Below are positions 8,434 through 15,602 of a stretch of DNA of 17,093 nucleotides, piece by piece. Made by a program: the position numbers and the translations under genes. Every line of letters begins with the position of its first letter. Within the stretch, counting starts at the first letter, position 1. Origin of the DNA: Gammaproteobacteria bacterium (GTDB lineage: Bacteria > Pseudomonadota > Gammaproteobacteria > Xanthomonadales > Xanthomonadaceae); the NCBI GenBank assembly GCA_026398715.1, contig JAPLSI010000177.1, forward strand, positions 1 to 17,093, written 5' to 3'. A model generated the notes under the pieces. It was not told the origin of the DNA and searched no databases. It saw only the letters and a program-made list of their open reading frames with translations.

Positions 8434-8943
8434 ATGAACATCAACCTCTATTCCTGGCCGTTCAGGTCCCAGTTCCTGTTTGGCTTCGCTGCCTGCTCGG
8501 CCCTGTTGGCCTATTCGGTTTTTGCGCAGTACGGTCAGTTGTTCGAGCCGTGCCCGCTGTGCATATTCCAGCGCGTGGCCATGGCAGCGACGGCGATTGT
8601 CGCGCTGGTCGGCGCGTTGCATGCGCCTCGTTCGGTGGCAGGTCGCCGTACCTATGGCCTGCTGGCATTCCTGGCTGCTGGCGCGGGCGTGGCCATTGCC
8701 GGGCGCCACGTCTGGCTTCAGCACCTGCCAGCCGACCAGGTGCCGGCCTGCGGCCCCGGCCTGTCCTACATGGTCGAGTCCATGCCCAGCTACCTGGACG
8801 TGGTGAAGAAGGTGCTCCAGGGGTCGGGTGAGTGTGCCAAGGTCGATTGGACCTTCGCGGGCTTCTCGATGCCTGAATGGACCTTGCTGTGCTTCGTTCT
8901 GCTTGCCTCCGGCGCCCTTGTTGCGGGCTTCCGCAAGCGATAG
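8434..8943 (+). CDS. dsbB: Disulfide bond formation protein B (DsbB)
   Basis: DsbB, 169 residues, is an inner-membrane protein with four helices that re-oxidises DsbA and passes electrons to quinones. Both redox pairs are present: C40 and C43 in EPCPLCIFQR, followed by the conserved R47, and the second periplasmic pair C106 (PACGPGLSY) and C134 (GSGECAK). Hydrophobic segments lie at about residues 14-33, 48-64, 73-91 and near the C-terminus (WTLLCFVLLASGALVAGF). The ATG at 8434 gives the usual family N-terminus; upstream in-frame ATGs at 8398 and 8332 (inside the rplQ terminator) add non-conserved sequence. It probably has its own promoter after the terminator, but none was clear. aroG follows 43 bases downstream. 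Confidence 0.93.
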   Translation: MNINLYSWPFRSQFLFGFAACSALLAYSVFAQYGQLFEPCPLCIFQRVAMAATAIVALVGALHAPRSVAGRRTYGLLAFLAAGAGVAIAGRHVWLQHLPADQVPACGPGLSYMVESMPSYLDVVKKVLQGSGECAKVDWTFAGFSMPEWTLLCFVLLASGALVAGFRKR

Positions 8944-8986
8944 GTGGATTGCTCCACTTCGAAGTTCCATGAATACGGGTTGTAAG

Positions 8987-10232
8987 ATGACCCAATCACG
9001 AGCAAGCGACGAACACGAGATGAATGCGACCGACCGACCCATGCAACCCGTTTCCGTTCCCGCCGGGTGGAACCCGGACAGCTGGCGCGCGCATCCCGCC
9101 ACCCAGCAGCCGCAGTACCCGGATCCGGCGGCCCTGGCGGCGGTACAGGCTGAGCTTGGCGTACTGCCCCCGCTGGTGACCTCGTGGGAAATCCTGGCCC
9201 TCAAGAAGCAGATTGCCGAGGCGCAGGAGGGCAAGCGTTTCCTGCTGCAGGGTGGAGATTGCGCCGAGAGTTTCAGCGACTGCGAGTCGGGTCTCATCTC
9301 GAACCGCTTGAAAGTGCTCCTGCAGATGAGCCTCGTGTTGCTGCCATGCGCGTTCGGCGATGACGATGAATTTTGTGCGCGCCCTGATCGATGGCGGCTT
9401 CGCCGACCTCCACCACCCGGAGTACTGGGACCTGGGTTGGGTTCGGCACTCGCCGTTGTCCGAGGAATACCACCGGATGGTGGCTGCAGTCGCGGATGCA
9501 GTCCGATTCATGGAAACCATTTCCGGCGAATCGCTGCACAACCTCAATCGCGCCGATTTCTACACCTCCCACGAGGCGTTGCTGCTGCCGTACGAGGAGG
9601 CGCTGACGCGCCAGGTTCCGCGTCAGTGGGGCTGGTTCAACCTGAGCACGCACTTCCCCTGGATCGGCATGCGGACTGCCGCGCTCGATGGCGCGCACGT
9701 GGAATATTTCCGCGGGCTTCGCAATCCGGTGGCGGTGAAGATCGGCCCCTCCGTGAATGCCGACCAGTTGTTGCGTCTTGCCGACGTGCTCAACCCCGAC
9801 AACGAGCCCGGCCGTCTGAGTTTCATCCAGCGCATGGGTGCCGCCAAGGTGGAAGAGAAGCTACCCGCCCTGGTCCAGGCGGTGCAGCGTGAGGGGAAGC
9901 GGGTGCTGTGGATTTGCGATCCCATGCACGGCAACACCGAGTCGACGTCCAATGGCTTCAAGACCCGTCGATTCGAGAACATCCAGGCCGAGCTCGATCG
10001 CAGTTTCGATATCCACGCAGGCCTCGGCTCGCGCCTGGGCGGCGTGCATCTCGAACTCACCGGTGAGAACGTGACCGAATGCCTTGGCGGTGCACGCGAA
10101 CTGACCGAAACGGACCTGGAGCGCGCCTACCGATCCACGGTGGACCCGCGCCTCAATTATGAGCAGTCGCTGGAAATCGCGATGCTGATCGTCCGCAAGC
10201 AGTCAGGATTGGCGCGCCCACGGCAGGCGTGA
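8987..10232 (+). pseudogene. aroG: Class II DAHP synthase, interrupted by an internal out-of-frame deletion
   Basis: This gene should encode 3-deoxy-D-arabino-heptulosonate-7-phosphate synthase, plant type, which joins phosphoenolpyruvate and erythrose 4-phosphate at the entry to the shikimate pathway. The first 118 codons are typical (SWEILALKKQIAEAQEGKRF, LLQGGDCAESF, LKVLLQMSLVL). At about 9341 the frame changes and the family sequence resumes with HARSAMTMNFVRALIDGGFA. About 60 expected residues, including the RVGR-AGQYAKPRS block with substrate-binding arginines, are missing, and the gap is not a multiple of three. The remaining 295 codons are intact (CDPMHGNTES, HLELTGENVTE, STVDPRLNYEQSLEIAM). 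An alternative start is ATG 9020. As written no full enzyme can be made; this may be an assembly error. Confidence 0.88.
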
Positions 10233-10284
10233 CGTCGTCGCCACCGCAAGCCCGGCGAGGGCGACGCGGTGGATGTCCGCATCG

Positions 10285-10304
10285 CCCGCGACAAGCTTTG
10301 CGGG
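10285..10304. terminator. Weak hairpin between convergent aroG and amidase genes
   Basis: CCCGCGA (10285-10291) pairs with TTGCGGG (10298-10304) with one G-T wobble, loop CAAGCT. It sits four bases past the amidase stop (- strand) and 52 bases past the aroG stop. T tracts on either side are poor, so it is at best a weak bidirectional terminator. Confidence 0.35.
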
Positions 10305-10308
10305 TTGA

Positions 10309-11898
10309 TCAGGGGGCGAGCGTAGGCCGGTAGTTCGGCGCCTTGCGCGCTTTGGTCGCCTGTTCGAACGCGTAGGCAAAGCCGAGCAGCTCCGGCTCGC
10401 TGTAGGCGCGGCCCATGAAGACCAGGCCGATGGGCAATTCGCGGACATCGCCCATCGGCACCGTGACACTCGGCGTGCCCGCGACAGCGGCGACGCCATA
10501 GCCGGCTCCGACAAAATGATCGGCAAGCACCGGATCGGTCGGCCAGGCAGGCGACATGCTCGGCGCGACCAGCGCATCGAGATTGTTCTTGTCCAGCGTG
10601 GCAATCAAGCCTTCCTTGCCGGCGAGACGACGGGCATCGTTGCGCGCCTTGATGTAGGCCGGGTCGGTGAGCGAGCCCTTGGATTGCGCGAGCTCGAAGA
10701 TTTCCTGGCCAAAGATCGGCATCGCCTTGTCGGCATTGGCCTTGTTCCAGGCGATCAGCGCCTCGAGCGAGGCATGCGGCGAGCCGGCATTCTTCAGGTA
10801 GGTATTCAGGCCGTCCTTGAATTCGTACAGCAGTACTTCGTACTCGGGCGCATTCCACTTGTCGTAGGTATCGATCTTCACGTCGATCACTTCGGCGCCG
10901 GCGGCCTTGAGCGCTGCAATGGATTTTTCAGTAGCGGCGTCCACGTCCGGGTGGTAGCCCATTGCTTGCCGAAGCAGGCCGAAGCGCTTGCCTTTCAGGC
11001 TGTCGGTCTTGAGGAAGGCACTGTAGTCCTCGGGTATGTTTCCGGCGGCGGCATGTCCAGCCGGATCGGCTTCGTCCACGCCGGCAAGCGCGCTCAGCAG
11101 CATCGCGACGTCGGCGACGTTGCGGCCCATTGGACCGGCGGTGTCCTGGCTGATGGAAATGGGAATGATGCCGTTGCGGCTGACCAGGCCCACCGTCGGT
11201 TTCAGGCCAACCAGCCCGTTGACCGATGCCGGGCAGATGATGCTGCCATCGGTCTCGGTGCCTACGCCGACGCTGGCCAGGCTCGCGGCGATGGCGGTGC
11301 CCGTGCCGGCGCTGGAGCCGCAGGGGTTGCGATCGAGCACGTAGGCGTTGCGTGTCTGTCCACCCCGCGAGCTCCAGCCGGACGTGGACCGCGTCGAACG
11401 GAAATTCGCCCATTCGCTCAGGTTGGTCTTGCCCAGGATGATGGCGCCGGAGGCGCGAAGCCGAGCGACGATGAAGGCATCTTTTGCGGGTCGATTGTCG
11501 GCGAGTGCGAGCGAACCGGCGGAATTGGCCATGCCGACGGCGTCGATGTTGTCCTTCAACAAGACCGGGATGCCGTGCATCGGGCCGCGGACCTTGCCGG
11601 CCTTTCGCTCGGCGTCCATCGCGTCAGCTTCTTTCAGCGCATCGGGATTCAACTCGATCACCGAATTGAGGGTCGGGCCCGCCTTGTCGACGGAAGCGAT
11701 GCGATCCAGATAGGCCTGGGTGAGGGCGCGGGAAGTGAGCTCTCCCGATTCGAGCTTGCCGCGTGCGTCGGTGGCGCTGAGTTCGGCGACATCAGGGGCC
11801 GGTGCGGCACGGGTGGCCGGCGTGGCCGGTGGCGGGGTCGGCGCTGGCTTGCAGGCGGCAAGGACGGAAAGGGCGAGCAACAAGACCAGGCGGCGCAT
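10309..11898 (-). CDS. Amidase-signature lipoprotein resembling peptide amidase
   Basis: This 529-residue protein belongs to the amidase signature family. It begins with a lipoprotein signal (MRRLVLLLALSVLAAC, lipid-carrying Cys16, next residue Lys) and a proline/alanine-rich linker to about residue 38. The Ser-cisSer-Lys triad is visible: K115 in PVLLKDNID, S195 in NPCGSSAGTG and nucleophile S219 in GTETDGSIICPAS. The stretches IELNPDALKEA, KTNLSEWANFR, GGQTRNAY and GLVSRNGIIPISISQDTAGP closely recall the Stenotrophomonas peptide amidase, which removes C-terminal amides from peptides; that substrate is inferred. The start is ATG 11898 behind AGGGGA; the in-frame ATG at 11934 would spoil the signal peptide. 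The typA terminator lies 37 bases upstream. Confidence 0.92.
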   Translation of the reverse strand: MRRLVLLLALSVLAACKPAPTPPPATPATRAAPAPDVAELSATDARGKLESGELTSRALTQAYLDRIASVDKAGPTLNSVIELNPDALKEADAMDAERKAGKVRGPMHGIPVLLKDNIDAVGMANSAGSLALADNRPAKDAFIVARLRASGAIILGKTNLSEWANFRSTRSTSGWSSRGGQTRNAYVLDRNPCGSSAGTGTAIAASLASVGVGTETDGSIICPASVNGLVGLKPTVGLVSRNGIIPISISQDTAGPMGRNVADVAMLLSALAGVDEADPAGHAAAGNIPEDYSAFLKTDSLKGKRFGLLRQAMGYHPDVDAATEKSIAALKAAGAEVIDVKIDTYDKWNAPEYEVLLYEFKDGLNTYLKNAGSPHASLEALIAWNKANADKAMPIFGQEIFELAQSKGSLTDPAYIKARNDARRLAGKEGLIATLDKNNLDALVAPSMSPAWPTDPVLADHFVGAGYGVAAVAGTPSVTVPMGDVRELPIGLVFMGRAYSEPELLGFAYAFEQATKARKAPNYRPTLAP

Positions 11899-11935
11899 GC
11901 GAAATCCCCTGTGGCGGTGGCGGGCATCGAACAAG

Positions 11936-11972
11936 AAAAAGGCCCGCTGGCGTCAAGCGCCATCGGGCCTTT
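11936..11972 (-). terminator. Intrinsic terminator after typA
   Basis: On the - strand AAAGGCCCG, one mismatch, TGGCG form the left arm and CGCCA, one mismatch, CGGGCCTTT the right arm, with a 5-base loop. The stem ends in a run of five T (A run 11936-11940 on the + strand). It lies about 60 bases past the typA stop and just before the amidase start, so the amidase probably relies on a separate promoter or on readthrough. Confidence 0.88.
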
Positions 11973-12034
11973 CAAGTATTGCGCTTCGATGCTGGCGCCG
12001 CAATCAACGGCGCGTGACGATCAGCCGCCGGCCT

Positions 12035-13608
12035 TCAACCGCGATTGGACTTCTTGCGCTCGTTTTCGGTGCGGTCCTTCTTGCGAAGGCGGATCGCGAC
12101 CGGCGTGACTTCCACCAGTTCGTCGTCCTCGATGAATTCCAGTGCCTGCTCGAGCGACATCTTGATCGGCGGGATCAGGCCTTCATCGTCGTCCTTGCCC
12201 GAGGCGCGGAAGTTGGTGAGCTGCTTGGCGCGCAGGGCATTGACGGTAAGGTCGTTGTCCTTGGAATGGATGCCGACGATCTGGCCTTCGTAGATTTCCT
12301 CGCCCGGGTCGATCATCAGGCGGCCGCGTTCCTGCATCATCATCTGCGCGTACGGCGGGGAAGGGCCGGTACCGTTGCTGATCATCACGCCGTTCTGGCG
12401 TTCGGCGATGGCGCCTTCCGAGCGCGGACCGAAATGGTCGAACACATGGAACAGCAGGCCGGTGCCGGCGGTGATGGTGCGGAACTCGGTCTGGAAGCCA
12501 ATCAGGCCGCGGGCCGGGATCATGAAGTCGATGCGGACCCGTCCCTTGCCGTCGGGTTCCATGTTGGTGAGCTGCGCACGGCGCTCGCCCAGGCGCTGCA
12601 TGACGCCGCCCTGGTACTGCTCTTCAAGGTCTACCACCAGCGCTTCGATCGGCTCCATCTTCTGGCCGTCGATCACCTTCACGATCACTTCCGGACGCGA
12701 CACCGCGAGCTCGTAGCCTTCGCGACGCATGGTCTCGATCAGGATCGACAGGTGCAACTCGCCACGGCCGCTGATCTTGAACTTGTCGGCGTCTTCGGTT
12801 TCTTCGACCTTCAGCGCGACGTTGTGCAGCGCTTCGCGCATCAGGCGGTCGCGAAGTTGGCGCGACGTGAGGAACTTGCCGCCGCTGCGATCCTTGACGC
12901 CGGCGAACGGGGAATTGTTCACCTGGAAGGTCATGCTGATGGTGGGTTCATCCACGGTAAGCACGGGCAGCTGCTCGGGCTTGTCGACGGCGCAGATGGT
13001 GTCGGAGATGCCGAGGTTCTCGATGCCGGAGATGGCGATGTCATGTCGCCGCTGCGCACGTCCGGCTCCAGGCCGGCATAGCCCTGCAGCGCCGAGGCGT
13101 AGACGGTGTGGAAATCGAGCTGGTCGTCGGTGGCGCCGAGACGGTCGAACAGGTCGAAGGTCTGGTCGAGCACCCAGCCCGGACGCGCGCCCGGACGGTC
13201 GACCTTGTTGACCACGACGATCGGCTTGAAGCCCATCGCGAAGGCCTTCTGGGTGACGAAGCGGGTCTGCGGCATGGGGCCGTCCATCGCGTCCACCAGG
13301 ATCAGGACGGAGTCGACCATCGACAGCACGCGCTCGACCTCGCCACCGAAGTCGGCGTGGCCTGGGGTGTCGACGATGTTGATGCGGTATTCCTCGCCCG
13401 CAGGCGACTTCCAGCGGATAGCGGTGTTCTTGGAAAGGATGGTGATGCCGCGTTCCTTTTCCAGGTCGTTGCTGTCCATCATGCGGTCGGTGGTGACCGT
13501 GCGCTCGCTGAACGTGCCCGACTGCTTCAGGAGCTGGTCAACCAGCGTGGTTTTGCCGTGGTCGACGTGGGCGACGATGGCGACATTGCGGAGCTTTTCG
13601 ATGGACAT
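12035..13608 (-). pseudogene. typA: GTPase TypA/BipA, interrupted by an internal out-of-frame deletion
   Basis: TypA/BipA is a translational GTPase of the EF-G class that binds ribosomes and helps large-subunit assembly and stress adaptation. The N-terminal 188 codons (13608 down to about 13043) hold a complete G domain: AHVDHGKT at residues 13-20, [27 protein letters not shown] and YASALQG. After GDM the frame is lost, and the family sequence resumes in another frame with [18 protein letters not shown] then [14 protein letters not shown], running intact to KKSNRG. About 88 residues, essentially the EF-Tu-like beta-barrel domain 2, are absent. The junction (near 13040-13042) has a shared GAC, as in a microhomology deletion. 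No full protein can be made as written; an assembly error is possible. Confidence 0.88.
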
Positions 13609-13716
13609 GGGTCTAGGCGCACCGCTGCCGGCCGCACTGTCTGATGAGGGAAGCCGAATATTATAGCCCAGACGCGGAGCTGGCGCTCCAATATGGCATC
13701 CTAGGCGGCTAGACCC
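13609..13716. repeat. Inverted repeat flanking the typA-cyclophilin intergenic region
   Basis: GGGTCTAGGCGC (13609-13620) abuts the typA start codon. Its reverse complement, GCGCCTAGACCC, recurs with one mismatch as GCGGCTAGACCC at 13705-13716, 15 bases before the cyclophilin start. The two 12-base arms enclose the divergent promoter region of 84 bases. They could bind a regulator or be coincidence. Confidence 0.4.
13660..13665 (-). promoter_or_regulatory. -10 element of a typA promoter
   Basis: On the - strand the sequence reads GGGCTATAATATTCGG, giving a perfect TATAAT at 13665-13660, about 51 bases before the typA start. No good -35 hexamer is found at 16-18 bases; TTGGAG lies 20 bases upstream, which is too far. 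The GGAGC/GCTCC inverted repeat (13676-13680 and 13685-13689) overlaps the -35 region. Confidence 0.55.
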
Positions 13717-13731
13717 ACCCGGAGCACGTCC

Positions 13732-14238
13732 ATGGCTGAACTGATCGCGACCTTCAACACCTCCCGCGGACCCATCCGCACCCGCCTGCATGCCGACAAG
13801 ACGCCGGTAACCGTGGCCAGCTTCGTGAACCTGGTCAAGCGCGGCTACTATGACGGCCTCAGCTTCCATCGCGTCATACCCGACTTCATGATCCAGGGCG
13901 GCTGCCCGCAGGGTTCGGGAACCGGCGGTCCGGGCTACCGCTTCGAGGATGAGCCGCGAGCCGACCTGCGCCACGACAAGCCGGGCGTGCTGTCCATGGC
14001 CAATGCCGGTCCGCGCACCAATGGCAGCCAGTTCTTCATCACGCACGTGGCGACCCCGTGGCTCGACGGCAAGCACACCGTGTTTGGCGAAGTGCTGGGC
14101 GCGGAAGACATGGCGGTCGTCAATGCGATCCGCGGTGGCGACAAGATCGAGAGCGTGACCCTGAGCGGCGATGCCGACACCGTGCTGGCCGCGCAGGCTC
14201 CCCGCGTTGCCGAGTGGAACCAGGTGCTGGGCGCCTGA
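13732..14238 (+). CDS. Cyclophilin-type peptidyl-prolyl cis-trans isomerase
   Basis: This 168-residue single-domain cyclophilin catalyses cis-trans isomerisation of peptidyl-proline bonds and assists folding. The core motifs are [13 protein letters not shown] (R47, F52, M53, Q55), [15 protein letters not shown] (Q100, F102) and [14 protein letters not shown] (W110, H115). By alignment with human cyclophilin A the key arginine, phenylalanine and the cyclosporin-contact tryptophan are all present; E. coli PpiB lacks that tryptophan. There is no signal peptide, so it is expected in the cytoplasm. It is transcribed away from typA. The start ATG 13732 follows GGAG at 13720-13723. The protein is close to PpiB in size, but I do not assign a symbol with certainty. 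Confidence 0.94.
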   Translation: MAELIATFNTSRGPIRTRLHADKTPVTVASFVNLVKRGYYDGLSFHRVIPDFMIQGGCPQGSGTGGPGYRFEDEPRADLRHDKPGVLSMANAGPRTNGSQFFITHVATPWLDGKHTVFGEVLGAEDMAVVNAIRGGDKIESVTLSGDADTVLAAQAPRVAEWNQVLGA

Positions 14239-14246
14239 TACACGGG

Positions 14247-14270
14247 CCGGGGCTGCGCCTGCCGCCCCGG
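14247..14270 (+). terminator. GC-rich hairpin after the cyclophilin gene
   Basis: CCGGGGC (14247-14253) pairs with GCCCCGG (14264-14270) around a 10-base loop, eight bases past the cyclophilin stop. No T run follows directly, so termination would be weak or rho-assisted. A new promoter lies just downstream. Confidence 0.45.
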
Positions 14271-14286
14271 TCGCTGGAATTGGCTA

Positions 14287-14295
14287 TGTTATAAT
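14287..14295 (+). promoter_or_regulatory. Extended -10 promoter for aminotransferase-mdh
   Basis: TGTTATAAT at 14287-14295 is a perfect extended -10 (TGnTATAAT) 63 bases before the aminotransferase start. No -35 match is found at normal spacing (CCGGTC at 17 bases). It resembles the alpha-operon promoter at 5407 and would drive the aminotransferase and probably mdh. Confidence 0.65.
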
Positions 14296-14357
14296 TTTGC
14301 GGTTTTCCGGGCTGTAAATGCGCCCGATTCAGCCATCCAATCCAGCAGAGGTCCACG

Positions 14358-15557
14358 ATGCCCCAACTCGCCAGCCGCATGGGCCGCGCCAAGCCCAGTG
14401 CCATCATGGCCGTCGCCGAAAAAGCAAAGGCGCTCAAGGCCGCGGGCCGCGACATCATCAGTTTCTCGATCGGCGTGCCGAACTTCCTGCCTGGCGACCA
14501 CGTGTACGCCGCCGCGCGCGCCGCGCTCGACAAGGACTCCGGCCAGTACGGATCCAATCGTGGTTCCGACGCGCTGCTGGACGCCTTCCTCAAGCACATC
14601 GAAGCGGTCGGCCTGACCGGCTACACCCGGGCCAACTGCTCCACGGGCATTGGCGCCAAGCACGTCCTGTTCAATCTCGCCGAAGCACTGCTGGACGAGG
14701 GCGACAGCATCGCCTACGCCGTGCCGTACTGGACGACGTATGCCGACATCGCCGACATCAGCAACGCCAAGCGCCTTGAACTGCCATGCCCCGCCAGCCA
14801 GAACTACAAGCTGACGCCGGCGCAACTCGAAGCGGCGTTGGCGACCAAGCCCAAGATCTTCCTGTTTAACAATCCGAACAACCCGACCGGCATGGTCTAT
14901 AGCCGCGAAGAAGTCGCAGCGCTGGCCGAAGTGCTGGTCCGCTATCCCGATACCTGGATCGTCGCCGACGACATCTACAACCGGATGGTGTTCGACGGAC
15001 TGGGTTACCACAATTTCCTGCACACGCAGCCGTCCCTGCGTGACCGCCTGATCTTCGTCGACTCGCTGTCGAAGACCTACGGCATGCCCGGCTGGCGCGT
15101 CGGCTTCATGGTCGGGCCCGAATCGGTCGCCAAGGCGGTTACCACGCTGAACTCCAACCACATCACCAACATCCCCGAGGTCGTGACCGCCGCTGCCATC
15201 GCAGCGCTGACCGGTCCGCAGGATGTGCCCACGATGCGCAACGCCGAGTTCCAGGCCAAGCGCGACAGCGTGATGGCCGTGATGAACTCGATTCCCGGCG
15301 TGATCTGCCCGCGGCCGCAGGGCGCGTTCTACGTATTCCCGGATATTTCCTGTGCATTCGGAAAGTCGCACGGCAGCATGCGCATCGACAACGACGTGGA
15401 CTTCTGCAACGCGCTGCTCGAAGCCAAGGGCGTGGCCTGTGTGCCGGGCTCGGCCTTCGGCGAGCCGCGCGCCCTGCGCATTTCGTACACCTGCCCCAGC
15501 GCCCAGTTGCCGGAAGGCATGCGTCGCTTCCAGGAATTTTTCTCCGAACTCGCCTGA
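14358..15557 (+). CDS. Class I PLP-dependent aminotransferase (aspartate aminotransferase-like)
   Basis: This 399-residue enzyme has fold type I aminotransferase features and probably transfers amino groups between aspartate or a related amino acid and 2-oxoglutarate. The PLP lysine is K239 in DSLSKTYGMPGWRVGF. Other cofactor and substrate residues are N175 in NNPNNPTG, D204 and Y207 in ADDIYNRM, R247 in GWRVGF and R374 in ALRISYT, the arginine that holds the substrate alpha-carboxylate. The length and order are complete. The ATG at 14358 has GAGGT upstream. mdh follows after 45 bases with no terminator but a small hairpin. Aspartate specificity is an inference; alanine, aromatic or other substrates cannot be excluded, hence no symbol. 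Confidence 0.92.
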   Translation: MPQLASRMGRAKPSAIMAVAEKAKALKAAGRDIISFSIGVPNFLPGDHVYAAARAALDKDSGQYGSNRGSDALLDAFLKHIEAVGLTGYTRANCSTGIGAKHVLFNLAEALLDEGDSIAYAVPYWTTYADIADISNAKRLELPCPASQNYKLTPAQLEAALATKPKIFLFNNPNNPTGMVYSREEVAALAEVLVRYPDTWIVADDIYNRMVFDGLGYHNFLHTQPSLRDRLIFVDSLSKTYGMPGWRVGFMVGPESVAKAVTTLNSNHITNIPEVVTAAAIAALTGPQDVPTMRNAEFQAKRDSVMAVMNSIPGVICPRPQGAFYVFPDISCAFGKSHGSMRIDNDVDFCNALLEAKGVACVPGSAFGEPRALRISYTCPSAQLPEGMRRFQEFFSELA

Positions 15558-15573
15558 TCGACGTCACCGTCGA
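15558..15573 (+). other. Small hairpin after the aminotransferase stop codon
   Basis: TCGACG (15558-15563) and CGTCGA (15568-15573) form a perfect 6-bp stem with loop TCAC, directly following the TGA stop. There is no T run. It may slow ribosome or exonuclease passage between the two genes, but this is inference. Confidence 0.35.
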
Positions 15574-15602
15574 ATCCAATTTCAAGAACCAAGGAATCCA
15601 CC

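Noticed and set aside
9341..9360. Programmed ribosomal frameshifting or an intein/intron as explanation of the split aroG.
   Set aside because: Sequence is missing rather than added: a conserved block of about 60 residues is absent, and no slippery heptamer is seen at the junction. A frameshift alone could not restore the enzyme.
10516..12108. A 530-codon + strand reading frame opposite the amidase.
   Set aside because: The amidase on the - strand has a lipoprotein signal, a full catalytic triad and family-wide similarity; the + frame has no recognisable domain and is a GC-driven shadow.
11720..13081. A 453-codon + strand reading frame opposite typA.
   Set aside because: It is a mirror frame of clearly conserved TypA sequence and has no motif of its own.
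14289..15371. A 360-codon - strand reading frame opposite the aminotransferase.
   Set aside because: It is antisense to a complete PLP enzyme with all key residues and has no domain of its own.
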